Shown here piece by piece: positions 26,448 to 35,400 of a DNA stretch of 48,933 nt. A program made the position numbers and the translations under genes. The stretch is from Actinomycetota bacterium (GTDB lineage Bacteria; Actinomycetota; Thermoleophilia; Gaiellales; Gaiellaceae), in contig JACDEU010000014.1 of the NCBI GenBank assembly GCA_013816245.1, forward strand, positions 1-48,933, given 5' to 3'. The notes under the pieces are model-generated. The model was not told the DNA's origin. It saw only the letters and a program-made list of their open reading frames with translations, and searched no databases. How positions within the stretch are numbered: the stretch's first letter is position 1; each line of letters begins with the position of its first letter.

Positions 26448-27325
26448 CGGTGGACGCCTTGCTGCGCGGATTCCGAAATCAGGGAATGTCCTACCTGATC
26501 GTGGGGCCAATCGCGATGGTGCTCGCCTTCCCGTTCTACGTGATGGTGATCACCGCGTTCAAGCAACAGCGAGATTTCTACGACCTTTCCCACACGCCCT
26601 ACTGGTTCCACAAGGGGCCTACGCTTGCAAACGCGCGCTATCTGTTTCACGAGACGCCGTACACGGATTGGCTGCGCAACACGGCGATCATCGGCGTCGT
26701 CGTCGTCCTGATCACGCTCGTGCTGGCCGTGCCCGCGGGGTACGCCCTCGCGCGCCTGTCCGGAGGAATCGGCCAGAGCCTTGGCGTCGGCATCTTTCTG
26801 ACGTATCTCGTGCCGCCGACGCTCCTCTTCCTGCCGCTTTTCTCGGTGATCAGTGAGCTCGACAACCGCACGTCCGGGTTCCTGCACTTTCACCTGCGGG
26901 GCTCGATCTGGTCGCTCGTTCTCGTCTACCCGTCGTTCACGGTGCCTTTCGCGACGTGGCTGCTGATGGGGTTCTTCAAGACGATCCCCCAGGAGCTCGA
27001 AGATGCGGCTCGGATCGACGGCGCGTCCCGGCTCGGAACGCTCGTGCGCGTGGTGTTCCCGATCTCCCTTCCCGGCATCCTCACCGTGGTCATCTTCTCG
27101 TTCTCCCTCGTCGTGAACGAATTCGTCTACGCGTTCGTGTTCATCTCCAGCTCTGCACACCGGACGCTCTCGACTGGGGTCTACACCGACCTGATTCGTG
27201 GCGATCTGCCGCAGTGGGGCGCGATCATGGTCGCGTCGCTGATCCCGAGCATCCCGCTCGCACTGCTCTACAACACGTTCCTCGACCGGTTCATCGCAGG
27301 TTTCACTGGCGGAGCCTTCCGCTAG
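26444..27325 (+). CDS. Carbohydrate ABC transporter permease (MalG type)
   Basis: 293 residues, six helices. The EAA loop that docks on the ATPase is intact: QELEDAARIDGASRLGTLVR then VVFPISLPGI. The N-terminal loop (FYDLSHTPYWFHKGPTLANA) and YLVPPTLLFLPLF are typical of sugar or polyol permeases. Start GTG 26444, four bases overlapping the stop of the remnant first permease. Since its ATPase, partner permease and binding protein are all broken nearby, it is probably no longer functional unless served in trans. Confidence 0.85.
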   Translation: MTVDALLRGFRNQGMSYLIVGPIAMVLAFPFYVMVITAFKQQRDFYDLSHTPYWFHKGPTLANARYLFHETPYTDWLRNTAIIGVVVVLITLVLAVPAGYALARLSGGIGQSLGVGIFLTYLVPPTLLFLPLFSVISELDNRTSGFLHFHLRGSIWSLVLVYPSFTVPFATWLLMGFFKTIPQELEDAARIDGASRLGTLVRVVFPISLPGILTVVIFSFSLVVNEFVYAFVFISSSAHRTLSTGVYTDLIRGDLPQWGAIMVASLIPSIPLALLYNTFLDRFIAGFTGGAFR

Positions 27326-27346
27326 GCCCCAAGAAAGGAGGGTCAC

Positions 27347-28732
27347 ATGAACAACTCCGACGATCCGAGCAGGCGAGAAGGGAGGTACGACCGCCGCGAG
27401 TTGATCCGCAAGGCCGGGATCGGCGCCGCATCGGTAGGGATTGCGGGGTCCGGGCTAGGCCAAGCCTTCTACGGGCCGCTTCGCTTCAAGGACCGCTGGC
27501 TCAAGGGCGACCTGTCGATTATCCAGTGGGCACATTTCGTCCCCGCGTACGACAAGTGGTTCGACGACACGTAGGCGAAGAACTGGGGACAGAAAAATGA
27601 CGTTCAGGTCAAGGTCGACCACATCCTCAACACGCTCCTGCCCGCGCGTGCGGCGGCCGAGTCTGCGGCCGGTTCCGGCCACGACCTCTTCTTCAATCTC
27701 TCGCCCCAGGCACAGTTCGAGGACCAGGTCATCAACCACGTCGAGATCGTCCAGGAGGTTCAGCGCAAGGTCGGGAAGATCGGCGTCGTCGGAAAGCGGG
27801 CGACGTACAACCCGAAGACCAAGAAGTGGTTCGCATTCGCGGACAACTACGTCCCCGACCCGCTCATCTGGCGGCACGACTTGTGGAACGGCGTCGGCAT
27901 CGCGCCGAGCACATGGGAAAACGTCCGCAAGGCGGCGCCGAAGCTGAAGGCGGCGGGCCATCCGATCGGCATCGGCCAGTCGGCGGAGCTCGACTCCAAC
28001 ATGGCGCTGATGGCCTTCATGATGTGTTTCGGCGCGTACATCCAGGACGCGAAGCACCGGGTCACGATTAAGTCGAAGCACACGATCAACGCCGTGAAGT
28101 TCATGGCGGACATCTTCAAGAGCGGCGAGACTGACGAGATCTTCGGCTGGACGCCGGCCTCGAACAACAACTTCGTCTACTCGGGTAGGGGCTCGATGAT
28201 CCTGAACGCCATCTCAGCGACCCGGACGCCTGAGGATCTTTCGCTGCCCTTTGCTGATCAGCTGTACATCTACCCGATCCCGAGGGGCCCGGTGCAAAGG
28301 CTCGGGCTCGAGCACGTGATGGGGTGCTACTCGATCTGGAAGTTCGCGCAGAACAAAGCGGCAGCAAAGAAGTTCATGGCCGACCTAGAGATCAACTACA
28401 AGGACGCGTTCATGGCATCGAAGTTCTACAACTTCCCGACGTTCCCGGGCGCGCTTCCGTTCAAGAAGATCCAGAAGATCGCCGCCGGCGACACACACAA
28501 GCCGCGAGGCAAATACCAGATCCTCACGACCATTGCCCAGAAGTACACCGTCAACCCCGGTTACCCGGGTTACACGAACGCTGCGTTCTCAGAGGTGTTC
28601 GGCAAGTTCCTGATTCCGAGGATGTTCGCCGAGGTCTCGCAGGGCAAGATGAGCGCGGCGGACGCGGTCAGCGCCGCCGACCGCGACATCAAAAACATCT
28701 ATGCCAAATGGAGGAAGCTCGGCAAGATCTGA
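27347..28732 (+). pseudogene. Sugar ABC transporter substrate-binding protein with in-frame amber codon
   Basis: ATG 27347 follows AAAGGAGG. A twin-arginine-like export signal (YDRRELIRKAGIGAASVGIA) opens an extracellular solute-binding protein. After WFDDT, TAG at 27572-27574 stops translation at residue 75, yet the same frame continues uninterrupted for another 386 codons (AKNWGQKNDVQVKVDHILNT to IYAKWRKLGKI, TGA 28730-28732) with clear family features. A single TAC/TTC-type to TAG change would explain it. A re-start downstream would lack the signal, so export would fail. Confidence 0.85.
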
Positions 28733-28734
28733 AA

Positions 28735-28762
28735 TCGTGGGGGAACCATGGTTCCCCCACGA
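28735..28762 (+). terminator. 28-bp perfect palindrome downstream of ABC locus
   Basis: TCGTGGGGGAACCA joins its exact reverse complement, giving a perfect 28-bp palindrome 2 bases after the TGA at 28732; a pyrimidine-rich run (GCCCTCTTCTTCGTC) follows. It is the strongest terminator-like hairpin in the window, ending the ABC operon before the MFS gene. Confidence 0.75.
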
Positions 28763-28837
28763 GCCCTCTTCTTCGTCCTCGGAATAATCTAGAGACCTCG
28801 CTCGTTTCGGGCGCTAACTCGTTCCCCGGAGGCTGGC

Positions 28838-30265
28838 ATGACCTCGAACCCACATCGCTGGCGGATCCTCGCCGTCGTCGCGACGGCGTTCTTCATGACG
28901 ATCCTCGACGTCTCGATCGTCAACGTCGCCCTGCCGTCCATCGGAAAGGCGCTCGACTTCTCGCGCGAGAACCTGCAGTGGGTGATCACGGCGTACGCGA
29001 TCGCCTTCGGCGGCTTCCTCCTGCTCGGCGGGCGAGCAGCCGACTTGCTGGGGCGCCGTCGCGTCTTCATGGTGGGAGTCGCACTCTTCACGCTCGCCTC
29101 GCTTGCGTGCGGGCTCGCGCAATCGGAGGGAATGCTGATCGCATCGCGCGCGGTGCAGGGGCTCGGCGGCGCGATCATTTCGCCCGCGGCGCTGTCGATC
29201 GTGATGACCAGCTTCGAGGAAGGGCCGGAGCGAAACAAGGCGCTCGGGATCTGGGGCGCGCTCGGAGGCGGCGGTGCCGCGGTCGGCGTGCTCGCAGGCG
29301 GCGTGCTCACGAAGTACCTCGGCTGGGAGTGGATCTTCTTCGTCAACGTGCCCGTCGGCGCGCTCGTGCTCGCGCTGACGCCGCGCATCGTGCCGGAGAG
29401 CCGGCGCGACGACACGGGGCGCAAGTACGACGTGCTCGGTGCCGTGCTCGTCAGCGGTGGTCTCGCGCTGCTCGTCTACACGATCTCGAGAGCGCCTGAC
29501 GTGGGGTGGGTGACTGCACGGACGATCCTGCTGCTGATCGCTTCCCTCGCCCTGCTTGCAGGATTCTTCGTCAACGAACGCCGGGTCAACGACCCGCTGA
29601 TGCCGTTCCACATCTTCCGCGTGCGGACGGTAACCGGCGCGAACGTCGTCGGCCTCCTTCTCGGTGCCGTCCTCTTTGCGAACTTCTTCCTGTTGACGCT
29701 CTACGTGCAGAACGTGCTCGGCTACTCCGCGCTGAAGGCGGGCGTGACCTTCGTCGCGACAGCCGGAACGGCGGTCGTCGCTGCGGGAGTTGCGCAAGCG
29801 CTCACTACCAAGTTCGGCCCGAAGCCGATCATCGCGATCGGTCTGGCGCTCCTGACCGGAGCGATGATCTGGTACTCCCAGATCCCTGTGCACGGGAGCT
29901 ATGCCTCCGACCTTTTGCCCGGCTACCTGATGGTCGGGGTCGGGATCGCCTTCGCTTTCGTCCCCGTTTCTATCGCAGCGCTTGCGGGCGTCGCGGAGCG
30001 GGAGGCCGGTCTGGCGTCGGGGCTGATCAACACGTCGCAGCAGATCGGTGGCGCGATCGGCACAGCCGTCGCCTCGTCGATCTTCACGAGCCACTTCAAG
30101 ACGCTTCTACGCGACGGCAAGTCGCTGCCCGTGGCGCTGACCGGCGGCTACGGCTGGGCCTTCTGGGGCCTCGCCGTGTTCGGGATGCTCGCCTTCATTG
30201 CCGCGCTGACGCTCATTCGCAGCGAAGAGATGAGCGAGGCGCCCGCAGCGGCGCCCGGAATCTAG
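28838..30265 (+). CDS. DHA2-type (EmrB/QacA) MFS exporter
   Basis: 475 residues with 14 predicted helices. MTILDVSIVNVALPSIGKAL is the helix-1 motif D1 of 14-TM drug/proton antiporters; GGRAADLLGRRRVF is motif A, and IISPAALSIVMTSF with FFVNVPVGALVLAL corresponds to motif C and after. CCCGGAGG precedes ATG 28838. Drug or metabolite substrate unknown. It shares its family with the broken copy at 5653-6466. Its TAG overlaps the convergent STAS gene's stop within CTAG. Confidence 0.88.
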   Translation: MTSNPHRWRILAVVATAFFMTILDVSIVNVALPSIGKALDFSRENLQWVITAYAIAFGGFLLLGGRAADLLGRRRVFMVGVALFTLASLACGLAQSEGMLIASRAVQGLGGAIISPAALSIVMTSFEEGPERNKALGIWGALGGGGAAVGVLAGGVLTKYLGWEWIFFVNVPVGALVLALTPRIVPESRRDDTGRKYDVLGAVLVSGGLALLVYTISRAPDVGWVTARTILLLIASLALLAGFFVNERRVNDPLMPFHIFRVRTVTGANVVGLLLGAVLFANFFLLTLYVQNVLGYSALKAGVTFVATAGTAVVAAGVAQALTTKFGPKPIIAIGLALLTGAMIWYSQIPVHGSYASDLLPGYLMVGVGIAFAFVPVSIAALAGVAEREAGLASGLINTSQQIGGAIGTAVASSIFTSHFKTLLRDGKSLPVALTGGYGWAFWGLAVFGMLAFIAALTLIRSEEMSEAPAAAPGI

Positions 30266-30633
30266 ATCTTCGCGACGAGAGCTTCCGGCACGGTGTCGTG
30301 CACGGAGAAATGTCTGTCGAGTCCCGAGATCTGCAGTGCGCGCTTCGTCTCGACACCGGGAGCGGCAAGGAAGAACGCGCGTCCGTTGTCGAGCTTCGTC
30401 CGCGCCTCGATCAGGACGCCGAGCGCCGTCGAGTCGATGAACTCGACCTCGCCGAGGTCGACCACGATCCGCTCGGGCGCCTCCGCGCAGGCGCCCGTCA
30501 GGGCCGCGCGCACATGCTCTGCGTTGTAGAGATCGAGCTCGCCGCCCAGGCTCAAGACGCAGGCGGTGCCGACTGCTTCGATCCGCAAAACGGGATCCTT
30601 GCGCAGTCCGTCTCCGGTCGAGTTGTTCGACAC
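30262..30633 (-). CDS. STAS-domain anti-sigma factor antagonist
   Basis: 123 residues from GTG 30633, behind AAGGAGG; the open frame reaching 30726 is less likely. SpoIIAA-type fold: LSLGGELDLYNAEHVRAALT and VVDLGEVEFIDSTALGVLIE, where Ser68 in DSTALG is the residue normally phosphorylated by a partner kinase to control sigma release. No cognate anti-sigma kinase is adjacent. It is divergent from the hopanoid operon, 138 bp away. Confidence 0.88.
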   Translation of the reverse strand: MSNNSTGDGLRKDPVLRIEAVGTACVLSLGGELDLYNAEHVRAALTGACAEAPERIVVDLGEVEFIDSTALGVLIEARTKLDNGRAFFLAAPGVETKRALQISGLDRHFSVHDTVPEALVAKI

Positions 30634-30771
30634 GTCAGTAGCCCTCCTTGACTCCACGAGCGCCGCGGCGGGGTCTGGGCGGGCTCGGCGCAGACGAATT
30701 GAACACCGGCCCGGCCGCAAGTGCAACCGTCACGTGTTGACCAGGGGCCTCGCGGAGGCGATCTTTCACTG

Positions 30772-31569
30772 ATGGACGTGTCTTCCGTCGCCCGCCGAGC
30801 GCGGGCCGAGAACTTCCCGGTTGCCTCGGTCCTCTTCCCTCGCCGCCTGCGCCCGCATCTTCGGGCCCTCTACGGGTTCGCGCGCCTGGTGGACATCCTC
30901 GGCGACGAGGTGGAGGGCGATCGGAACGCTGCGCTCGACGAGCTGGAGCGTGAGGTCGAAGCCTGCTACCGGAGCGAGCCGACGTGGCCGGTGCTGCGCG
31001 CGCTGGCTCCGACCATCCACGAGTTCTCCTTGCCCCGAGGGCCTTTCCTGCGTCTGATCGAGGCGAACCGTCTTGACCAGCGCATCTCCGAGTACGAAAC
31101 GTGGGGCGACCTTCGTGAGTACTGCCGGCACTCCGCGGAGCCGGTCGGGCGGCTCGTCCTCGGCCTGCTCCGTCTCGACAGGGACGTCGAGCTCCTCGCC
31201 GCGAGCGACGACGTCTGCACAGGCTTGCAGCTCGTGAACTTTTTGCAGGATGTCCCGCGTGATCTCGAGCTCGGGCGCATCTATCTGCCACGGGAAGATC
31301 GGGGCCGCTTCGGTGTGACGGAGCTCGATTGTCCCAGTCCGGAGCTCCTCGAGCTGTTGCGTTTCGAAGCGGTCCGGGCTCGAGGCCTGCTGGCCGCCGG
31401 ACAGCTGCTGCAGGAACGGATCGGCGGCCGCATCGGCCGGGGAGTCGGCCTCTTCGCCCGCGGCGGGGCGGCGGCACTCGACGCGCTCGAGTCAGCGCAC
31501 TGGGACGTGTTCACGCAACGGCCGCGCCCTTCCCGCACCCGGCTCGCGCTGGCGGCGCTCGCGCGTTGA
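30772..31569 (+). CDS. hpnC: Hydroxysqualene-forming synthase subunit HpnC
   Basis: 265 residues from ATG 30772 (GGAGG 14 bases upstream; TTGACC at 30737 could be its -35). Squalene/phytoene synthase fold with both Asp-rich sites: LVDILGDE (Asp41, Asp45) and NFLQDVPRDLELGRIYLP (Asp160, Asp164). HpnC converts presqualene diphosphate to hydroxysqualene in the three-enzyme HpnCDE route to squalene. First gene of the hopanoid operon; its TGA overlaps the TTG of hpnD by 4 bp (TTGA). HpnC is told from HpnD by order and by closer resemblance to known HpnC N-termini (RAENFPVAS). Confidence 0.9.
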   Translation: MDVSSVARRARAENFPVASVLFPRRLRPHLRALYGFARLVDILGDEVEGDRNAALDELEREVEACYRSEPTWPVLRALAPTIHEFSLPRGPFLRLIEANRLDQRISEYETWGDLREYCRHSAEPVGRLVLGLLRLDRDVELLAASDDVCTGLQLVNFLQDVPRDLELGRIYLPREDRGRFGVTELDCPSPELLELLRFEAVRARGLLAAGQLLQERIGGRIGRGVGLFARGGAAALDALESAHWDVFTQRPRPSRTRLALAALAR

Positions 31570-32384
31570 CGGCCGAGCAGGCATACGCGGAGGTCCAGCG
31601 GCTGACGAGGCGGCGCGCGCGCAACTTTGCCTACGGAATCATGGTGCTCCCGCGTGAGAAGCGTCGTGCGATCGCCGCCATCTATGCATTCGCGCGGCGA
31701 GTCGACGACGTTGCGGACGGTGAACTGCCGCCCGACGAGAAGCAGGCGCAGCTCGAAGGGCTGCGCTCCGCGCTCGACTCGCCAGGCCCCGATGCGATGT
31801 CGGTGGCGCTTGCGGATGCGCGCGCGCGGTTTCCGATTCCCGACCGTGCCCTGCATGCGCTCGTCGACGGCGGCTTGCAAGATCTGGACCAGACGCGGTA
31901 CGCGCACTTCGAAGAGTTGCGCGGGTATTGCGCGAAAGTGGCCGGCGCGGTCGGCGTCGCGTGCGTCGCGGTGTACGGCTCGGACGACGTCGAGCGGGCG
32001 GAGACACTTGGGATCGCGCTTCAGCTGATCAACATCATCCGCGACGTGCGTGAAGACTGGGAGCTCGGCCGCGTCTACCTCCCGCAGGACGAGCTCGCGT
32101 CGTTCGGCGTCACCGAAGACGACATCGCGGCCGGCGATGCCACCGACGCGTGGCGGGCGCTGATGACGTTCCAGTCCGAACGTGCCCGCGCTTTCTTGCG
32201 CGACGGGCTCGGCCTCGCCCGGACGCTCGACGGCCGTAGCGCGCTCTGCATCTCCGCGTTCGCCGGCCTCTATCGCGCGACGCTCGATCGCATCGAGGCG
32301 CGTGGCTTCGACGTCTTCGACGGCCCGCCTCAACTCTCCACGCTGACGAAGCTGCGGATCGTCGGCGGGGGCTTGCGGCGGTGA
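31566..32384 (+). CDS. hpnD: Presqualene diphosphate synthase HpnD
   Basis: 272 residues from TTG 31566. RNFAYGIMVLPREKRRAIAA and YAFARRVDDVAD (Asp47/48, Asp51) give the first Mg-binding site; INIIRDVREDWELGRVYLP (Asp160, Asp164) the second. It joins two farnesyl diphosphates head to head to presqualene diphosphate, substrate of HpnC. An open frame runs upstream to 31329 but overlaps hpnC. Overlaps hpnE by 4 bp. Confidence 0.92.
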   Translation: MTAEQAYAEVQRLTRRRARNFAYGIMVLPREKRRAIAAIYAFARRVDDVADGELPPDEKQAQLEGLRSALDSPGPDAMSVALADARARFPIPDRALHALVDGGLQDLDQTRYAHFEELRGYCAKVAGAVGVACVAVYGSDDVERAETLGIALQLINIIRDVREDWELGRVYLPQDELASFGVTEDDIAAGDATDAWRALMTFQSERARAFLRDGLGLARTLDGRSALCISAFAGLYRATLDRIEARGFDVFDGPPQLSTLTKLRIVGGGLRR

Positions 32385-33619
32385 GGGCCGTTGTGATCGG
32401 CGGCGGGCTCGCAGGCTGCGCCGCCGCGCTCGACCTGGTGGACGCGGGTCACGACGTCACGCTCTTCGAGGCGAGGCCGACGCTCGGCGGTGCCGTTCAG
32501 ACGCTGCCCGGGCGAGCGGGCGACCCTGCTCCGCCGCCCGACAACGGGCAGCACATCGCGCTCGGCTGCTTCACGGAGTACCTCGCGTTCCTCGAACGGA
32601 TCGGCCACGGCGGGTCGGTGCGGCGCATGCGGCTGAGCCTGCCGGTCGTCGACGAGCAGCGGCGCTGGGCGCAGATTTCCCCCGCCTCGATCCTCCTTGC
32701 ACGCTACGGGCATCTGCCGTTGCGCGACCGTCCTCTTGCCTGGCAGTTGCTCGCACTGCGCGGCGCACGGGCTGACGAGCACGACGGCGAGACCTTCTCC
32801 GACTTCCTCATCGGCCGGGGTCAATCGCCGCGGGCGATCGAGCGCTTCTGGGACGTTTTCATCCGCCCAGCCCTCAACCTTCCGTGCGCAGAGGCGAGCG
32901 CGGCGATGGGCATCTTCACCGTGCAGACCGCGCTGCTTTCCGGGTTGCGCGCGAGCGAGCTCGTCCTGCCGACGAGGCCGCTCGGCTGGATGCACGGTGA
33001 CGCGGCGCGGACGACCCTGGAGCGCAAAGGCGCGACCGTCGAGACCGGAGTCAGGATCGACGACGTCGACGACATTCCCGCCGATGCGATCGTGGTTGCG
33101 ACGCCGCCCGCGGAATCGGCGCGCCTGCTGGGCGAGCCGGAGCCGAAGCTGGAGTCCTCGCCGATCGTCAGCGTGCACCTTCTCTTCGACAGGCCACTGC
33201 TGCGGACGCCGCTTGCAGCGCTGCTCGAGTCGGACGCGCATTGGCTCTTCGATCGCGGCGCTCTCACAGGGCACCTGCCCGAGCGCGGCCAGTACCTGAC
33301 GGTGGTCTCGAGTGGCGTCCCCGGGTTGCTGGACGTGCGGGGACGTGAGCTCGTCGAGCGGATCGCAGGGCAGGTGACCGAACGGCTGGGCCACGCCGAG
33401 CTGCTCTGGTCGCGGGTGAGCCGCGAGCCGAATGCCACGGTTGCGCTTCGCCCCGGGACGGCGGCGCTTCGTGCCAGCGCGGTGACGGAGCGCCCTCACG
33501 TGACGCGCGCAGGCGCATGGACGGCAACGGGCTGGCCGGCGACGATGGAGAGCGCCGTTCGCTCGGGTCGCACAGCCGCGAGACTGTTGTCCGATGTGGC
33601 AACTACGGTGGCAGCGTGA
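32381..33619 (+). CDS. hpnE: Hydroxysqualene dehydroxylase HpnE
   Basis: 412 residues from GTG 32381. FAD-dependent amine-oxidase-like fold: VVIGGGLAGCAAALDLVDAG is the dinucleotide loop, FEARPTLGGAVQ follows, and RASAVTERPHVTRAGAWTAT then GWPATMESAVRSG is the C-terminal flavin motif. It reduces hydroxysqualene to squalene. Overlaps both neighbours by 4 bp (GTGA). Confidence 0.92.
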   Translation: MRAVVIGGGLAGCAAALDLVDAGHDVTLFEARPTLGGAVQTLPGRAGDPAPPPDNGQHIALGCFTEYLAFLERIGHGGSVRRMRLSLPVVDEQRRWAQISPASILLARYGHLPLRDRPLAWQLLALRGARADEHDGETFSDFLIGRGQSPRAIERFWDVFIRPALNLPCAEASAAMGIFTVQTALLSGLRASELVLPTRPLGWMHGDAARTTLERKGATVETGVRIDDVDDIPADAIVVATPPAESARLLGEPEPKLESSPIVSVHLLFDRPLLRTPLAALLESDAHWLFDRGALTGHLPERGQYLTVVSSGVPGLLDVRGRELVERIAGQVTERLGHAELLWSRVSREPNATVALRPGTAALRASAVTERPHVTRAGAWTATGWPATMESAVRSGRTAARLLSDVATTVAA

Positions 33620-35400
33620 CAGTTGTCGAGGAAATGACATCGCTCGACACTGCTGTCGAGCGCGGCGCTGAGCGCCTGCTCTCGCTGCAGCATCCCAACG
33701 GCTGGTGGAAGGGCGAGCTCGAGTCGAACGCGACGATGACCGCCCAGCACCTCTTCCTGCTCCACTTCCTCGGACTGCGCGACCCGGAGACCGACCGGCT
33801 CCTCGCGAACGAGTTGCTCGCGGGGCGCCGCGGCGACGGCACGTGGTCGATCTGGTTCGAAGGGCCGGCCGACCTGTCCGTCACCGTCGAGGCCTACGCG
33901 GCGCTGAAGCTCGCGGGGGTCGATGCCGGCGAGGCGACGCGCGAATACATCCGGCGCGCGGGCGGCGTGCCGCGTGCACGAATCTTCACGCGCGGGTTTC
34001 TCGCGCTGATAGGCCAGTGGCCCTGGAACCGGCTCGCGCACGTTCCGGTCGAGCTGATCCTCCTGCCCGCGCAAGGCCCGCTCTCGGTGTACGACTTCGC
34101 CTGCTGGGCCCGGCAGACAATGGTGTCGCTGTCGGTCGTGGAAGCGTTGCGCCCGGTGCGGCCGAGTGCGATCGACCTCGGCGAGATCGGCGGCAGGAAG
34201 ACCGCGCCCTTGGGCCGGCCGCGCCACTCGAGGCTCCGGCGGCATGCGATCGCGGTCGCGGAGCGCTGGGTGCGCGAGCGGCAGGAGGCCGACGGCTCGT
34301 GGGGCGGCATCCAGCCGCCGTGGGTCTGGTCGCTGATCATGCTCGCCGCCCTCGGCCACGGCTTCGAGGACGAGACCTTCGCGCGTGGGCTCGCGGGTTG
34401 GGAGCGGTTCATGGTGCGAGACGGCGATCGCCTTCGTCCGGAGGCCTGCCAGTCGCCGATCTGGGACACCGCGCTCGCGATCCTGGCCCTCCGCGCGGCA
34501 GGGCTGCCGGCCGACGACCCGCGGCTTCAGGCGGCGGGAAGGTGGCTCCTCGACGAGGAGGTGAAGGTTCGAGGCGACTGGGCGATCCGCCGTCCCAGGC
34601 TCGCTCCCGGCGGCTGGTCATTCGAGTTCGACAACGACCTCTATCCCGACGTCGACGACACGGCGGTCGTCCTGCTGGCGCTGCGCGAGCTCCGCCTTGG
34701 CGAGGAGGCGGTCGAGCGTGGGCTCGAATGGATGGTCGGGATGCAGTCCCGCAGCGGTGGTTGGGGCGCGTTCGACGTCGACAACGAGGCGCGCTGGCTC
34801 TACAAGCTCCCGATCTGCGACTTCGGCAAGGTCACCGACGAGCCGACCGCCGACGTGAGCGCGCACGCGCTCGAGGCGCTCGCCCACGAGCACGGGTACG
34901 AAGCCTCAGCAGAGTCAGGGCTCGAGTGGTTGCTTTCCGAGCAGGAGCCCGACGGCTCCTGGTTCGGCCGCTGGGGCGTGAATCACGTCTACGGCACAGG
35001 CGCGGCCGTCCCGGCGCTTGAAGCCTGCGGGCTTCCTCCGGAGCATCCGGCGATCCGGCGAGCGCTCGCCTGGCTCGACTCCGTTCAGCAACCGAACGGT
35101 GCCTTCGGTGAGGACATCCTCTCCTACTCGGATCCCGCCGCTCGCGGGCGAGGGGCCCCAACCCCCTCCCAGACGGCCTGGGCGCTCCTCGCGTACGTCT
35201 CGGGCGGTGCCGCGACGGGCTTGTCCACGCGGCGTGCAGCCGAGTATCTTTGCGAGACCCAGCGTGGAGATGGCGACTGGGACGAAAGGCACTTCACAGG
35301 CACCGGCTTTCCTCTCGATTTCATGATTCGCTACCACCTGTACCGATTGATATTCCCGCTCCTCGCCCTTGGGCGCCTGAGAGAAAGGCTCAACGGATGA
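33616..35400 (+). CDS. shc: Squalene-hopene cyclase
   Basis: 594 residues from GTG 33616, somewhat shorter than the usual ~630. The protonating motif DVDD is at residues 345-348 (LYPDVDDTA), and at least five QW-type repeats are visible (QEADGSWGG, QSRSGGWGAF, QEPDGSWFGRWG, QQPNGAFGE, QRGDGDWDE). It cyclises squalene to hopene/hopanol at the membrane. The open frame starts at 33517, but the GTGA overlap with hpnE and the protein sense favour 33616. Confidence 0.95.
   Translation: MTVVEEMTSLDTAVERGAERLLSLQHPNGWWKGELESNATMTAQHLFLLHFLGLRDPETDRLLANELLAGRRGDGTWSIWFEGPADLSVTVEAYAALKLAGVDAGEATREYIRRAGGVPRARIFTRGFLALIGQWPWNRLAHVPVELILLPAQGPLSVYDFACWARQTMVSLSVVEALRPVRPSAIDLGEIGGRKTAPLGRPRHSRLRRHAIAVAERWVRERQEADGSWGGIQPPWVWSLIMLAALGHGFEDETFARGLAGWERFMVRDGDRLRPEACQSPIWDTALAILALRAAGLPADDPRLQAAGRWLLDEEVKVRGDWAIRRPRLAPGGWSFEFDNDLYPDVDDTAVVLLALRELRLGEEAVERGLEWMVGMQSRSGGWGAFDVDNEARWLYKLPICDFGKVTDEPTADVSAHALEALAHEHGYEASAESGLEWLLSEQEPDGSWFGRWGVNHVYGTGAAVPALEACGLPPEHPAIRRALAWLDSVQQPNGAFGEDILSYSDPAARGRGAPTPSQTAWALLAYVSGGAATGLSTRRAAEYLCETQRGDGDWDERHFTGTGFPLDFMIRYHLYRLIFPLLALGRLRERLNG

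Noticed and set aside
26369..27346. Long N-terminal extension of the ABC ATPase frame
   Set aside because: It is antisense to the intact permease, is Arg/Asp/Glu-rich with no fold, and has none of the expected Walker A sequence.
27572..27574. TAG as a recoded amino acid (pyrrolysine-like readthrough)
   Set aside because: No pyl genes or recoding element are in view, and the neighbouring transporter genes are also damaged, so a nonsense mutation is simpler.
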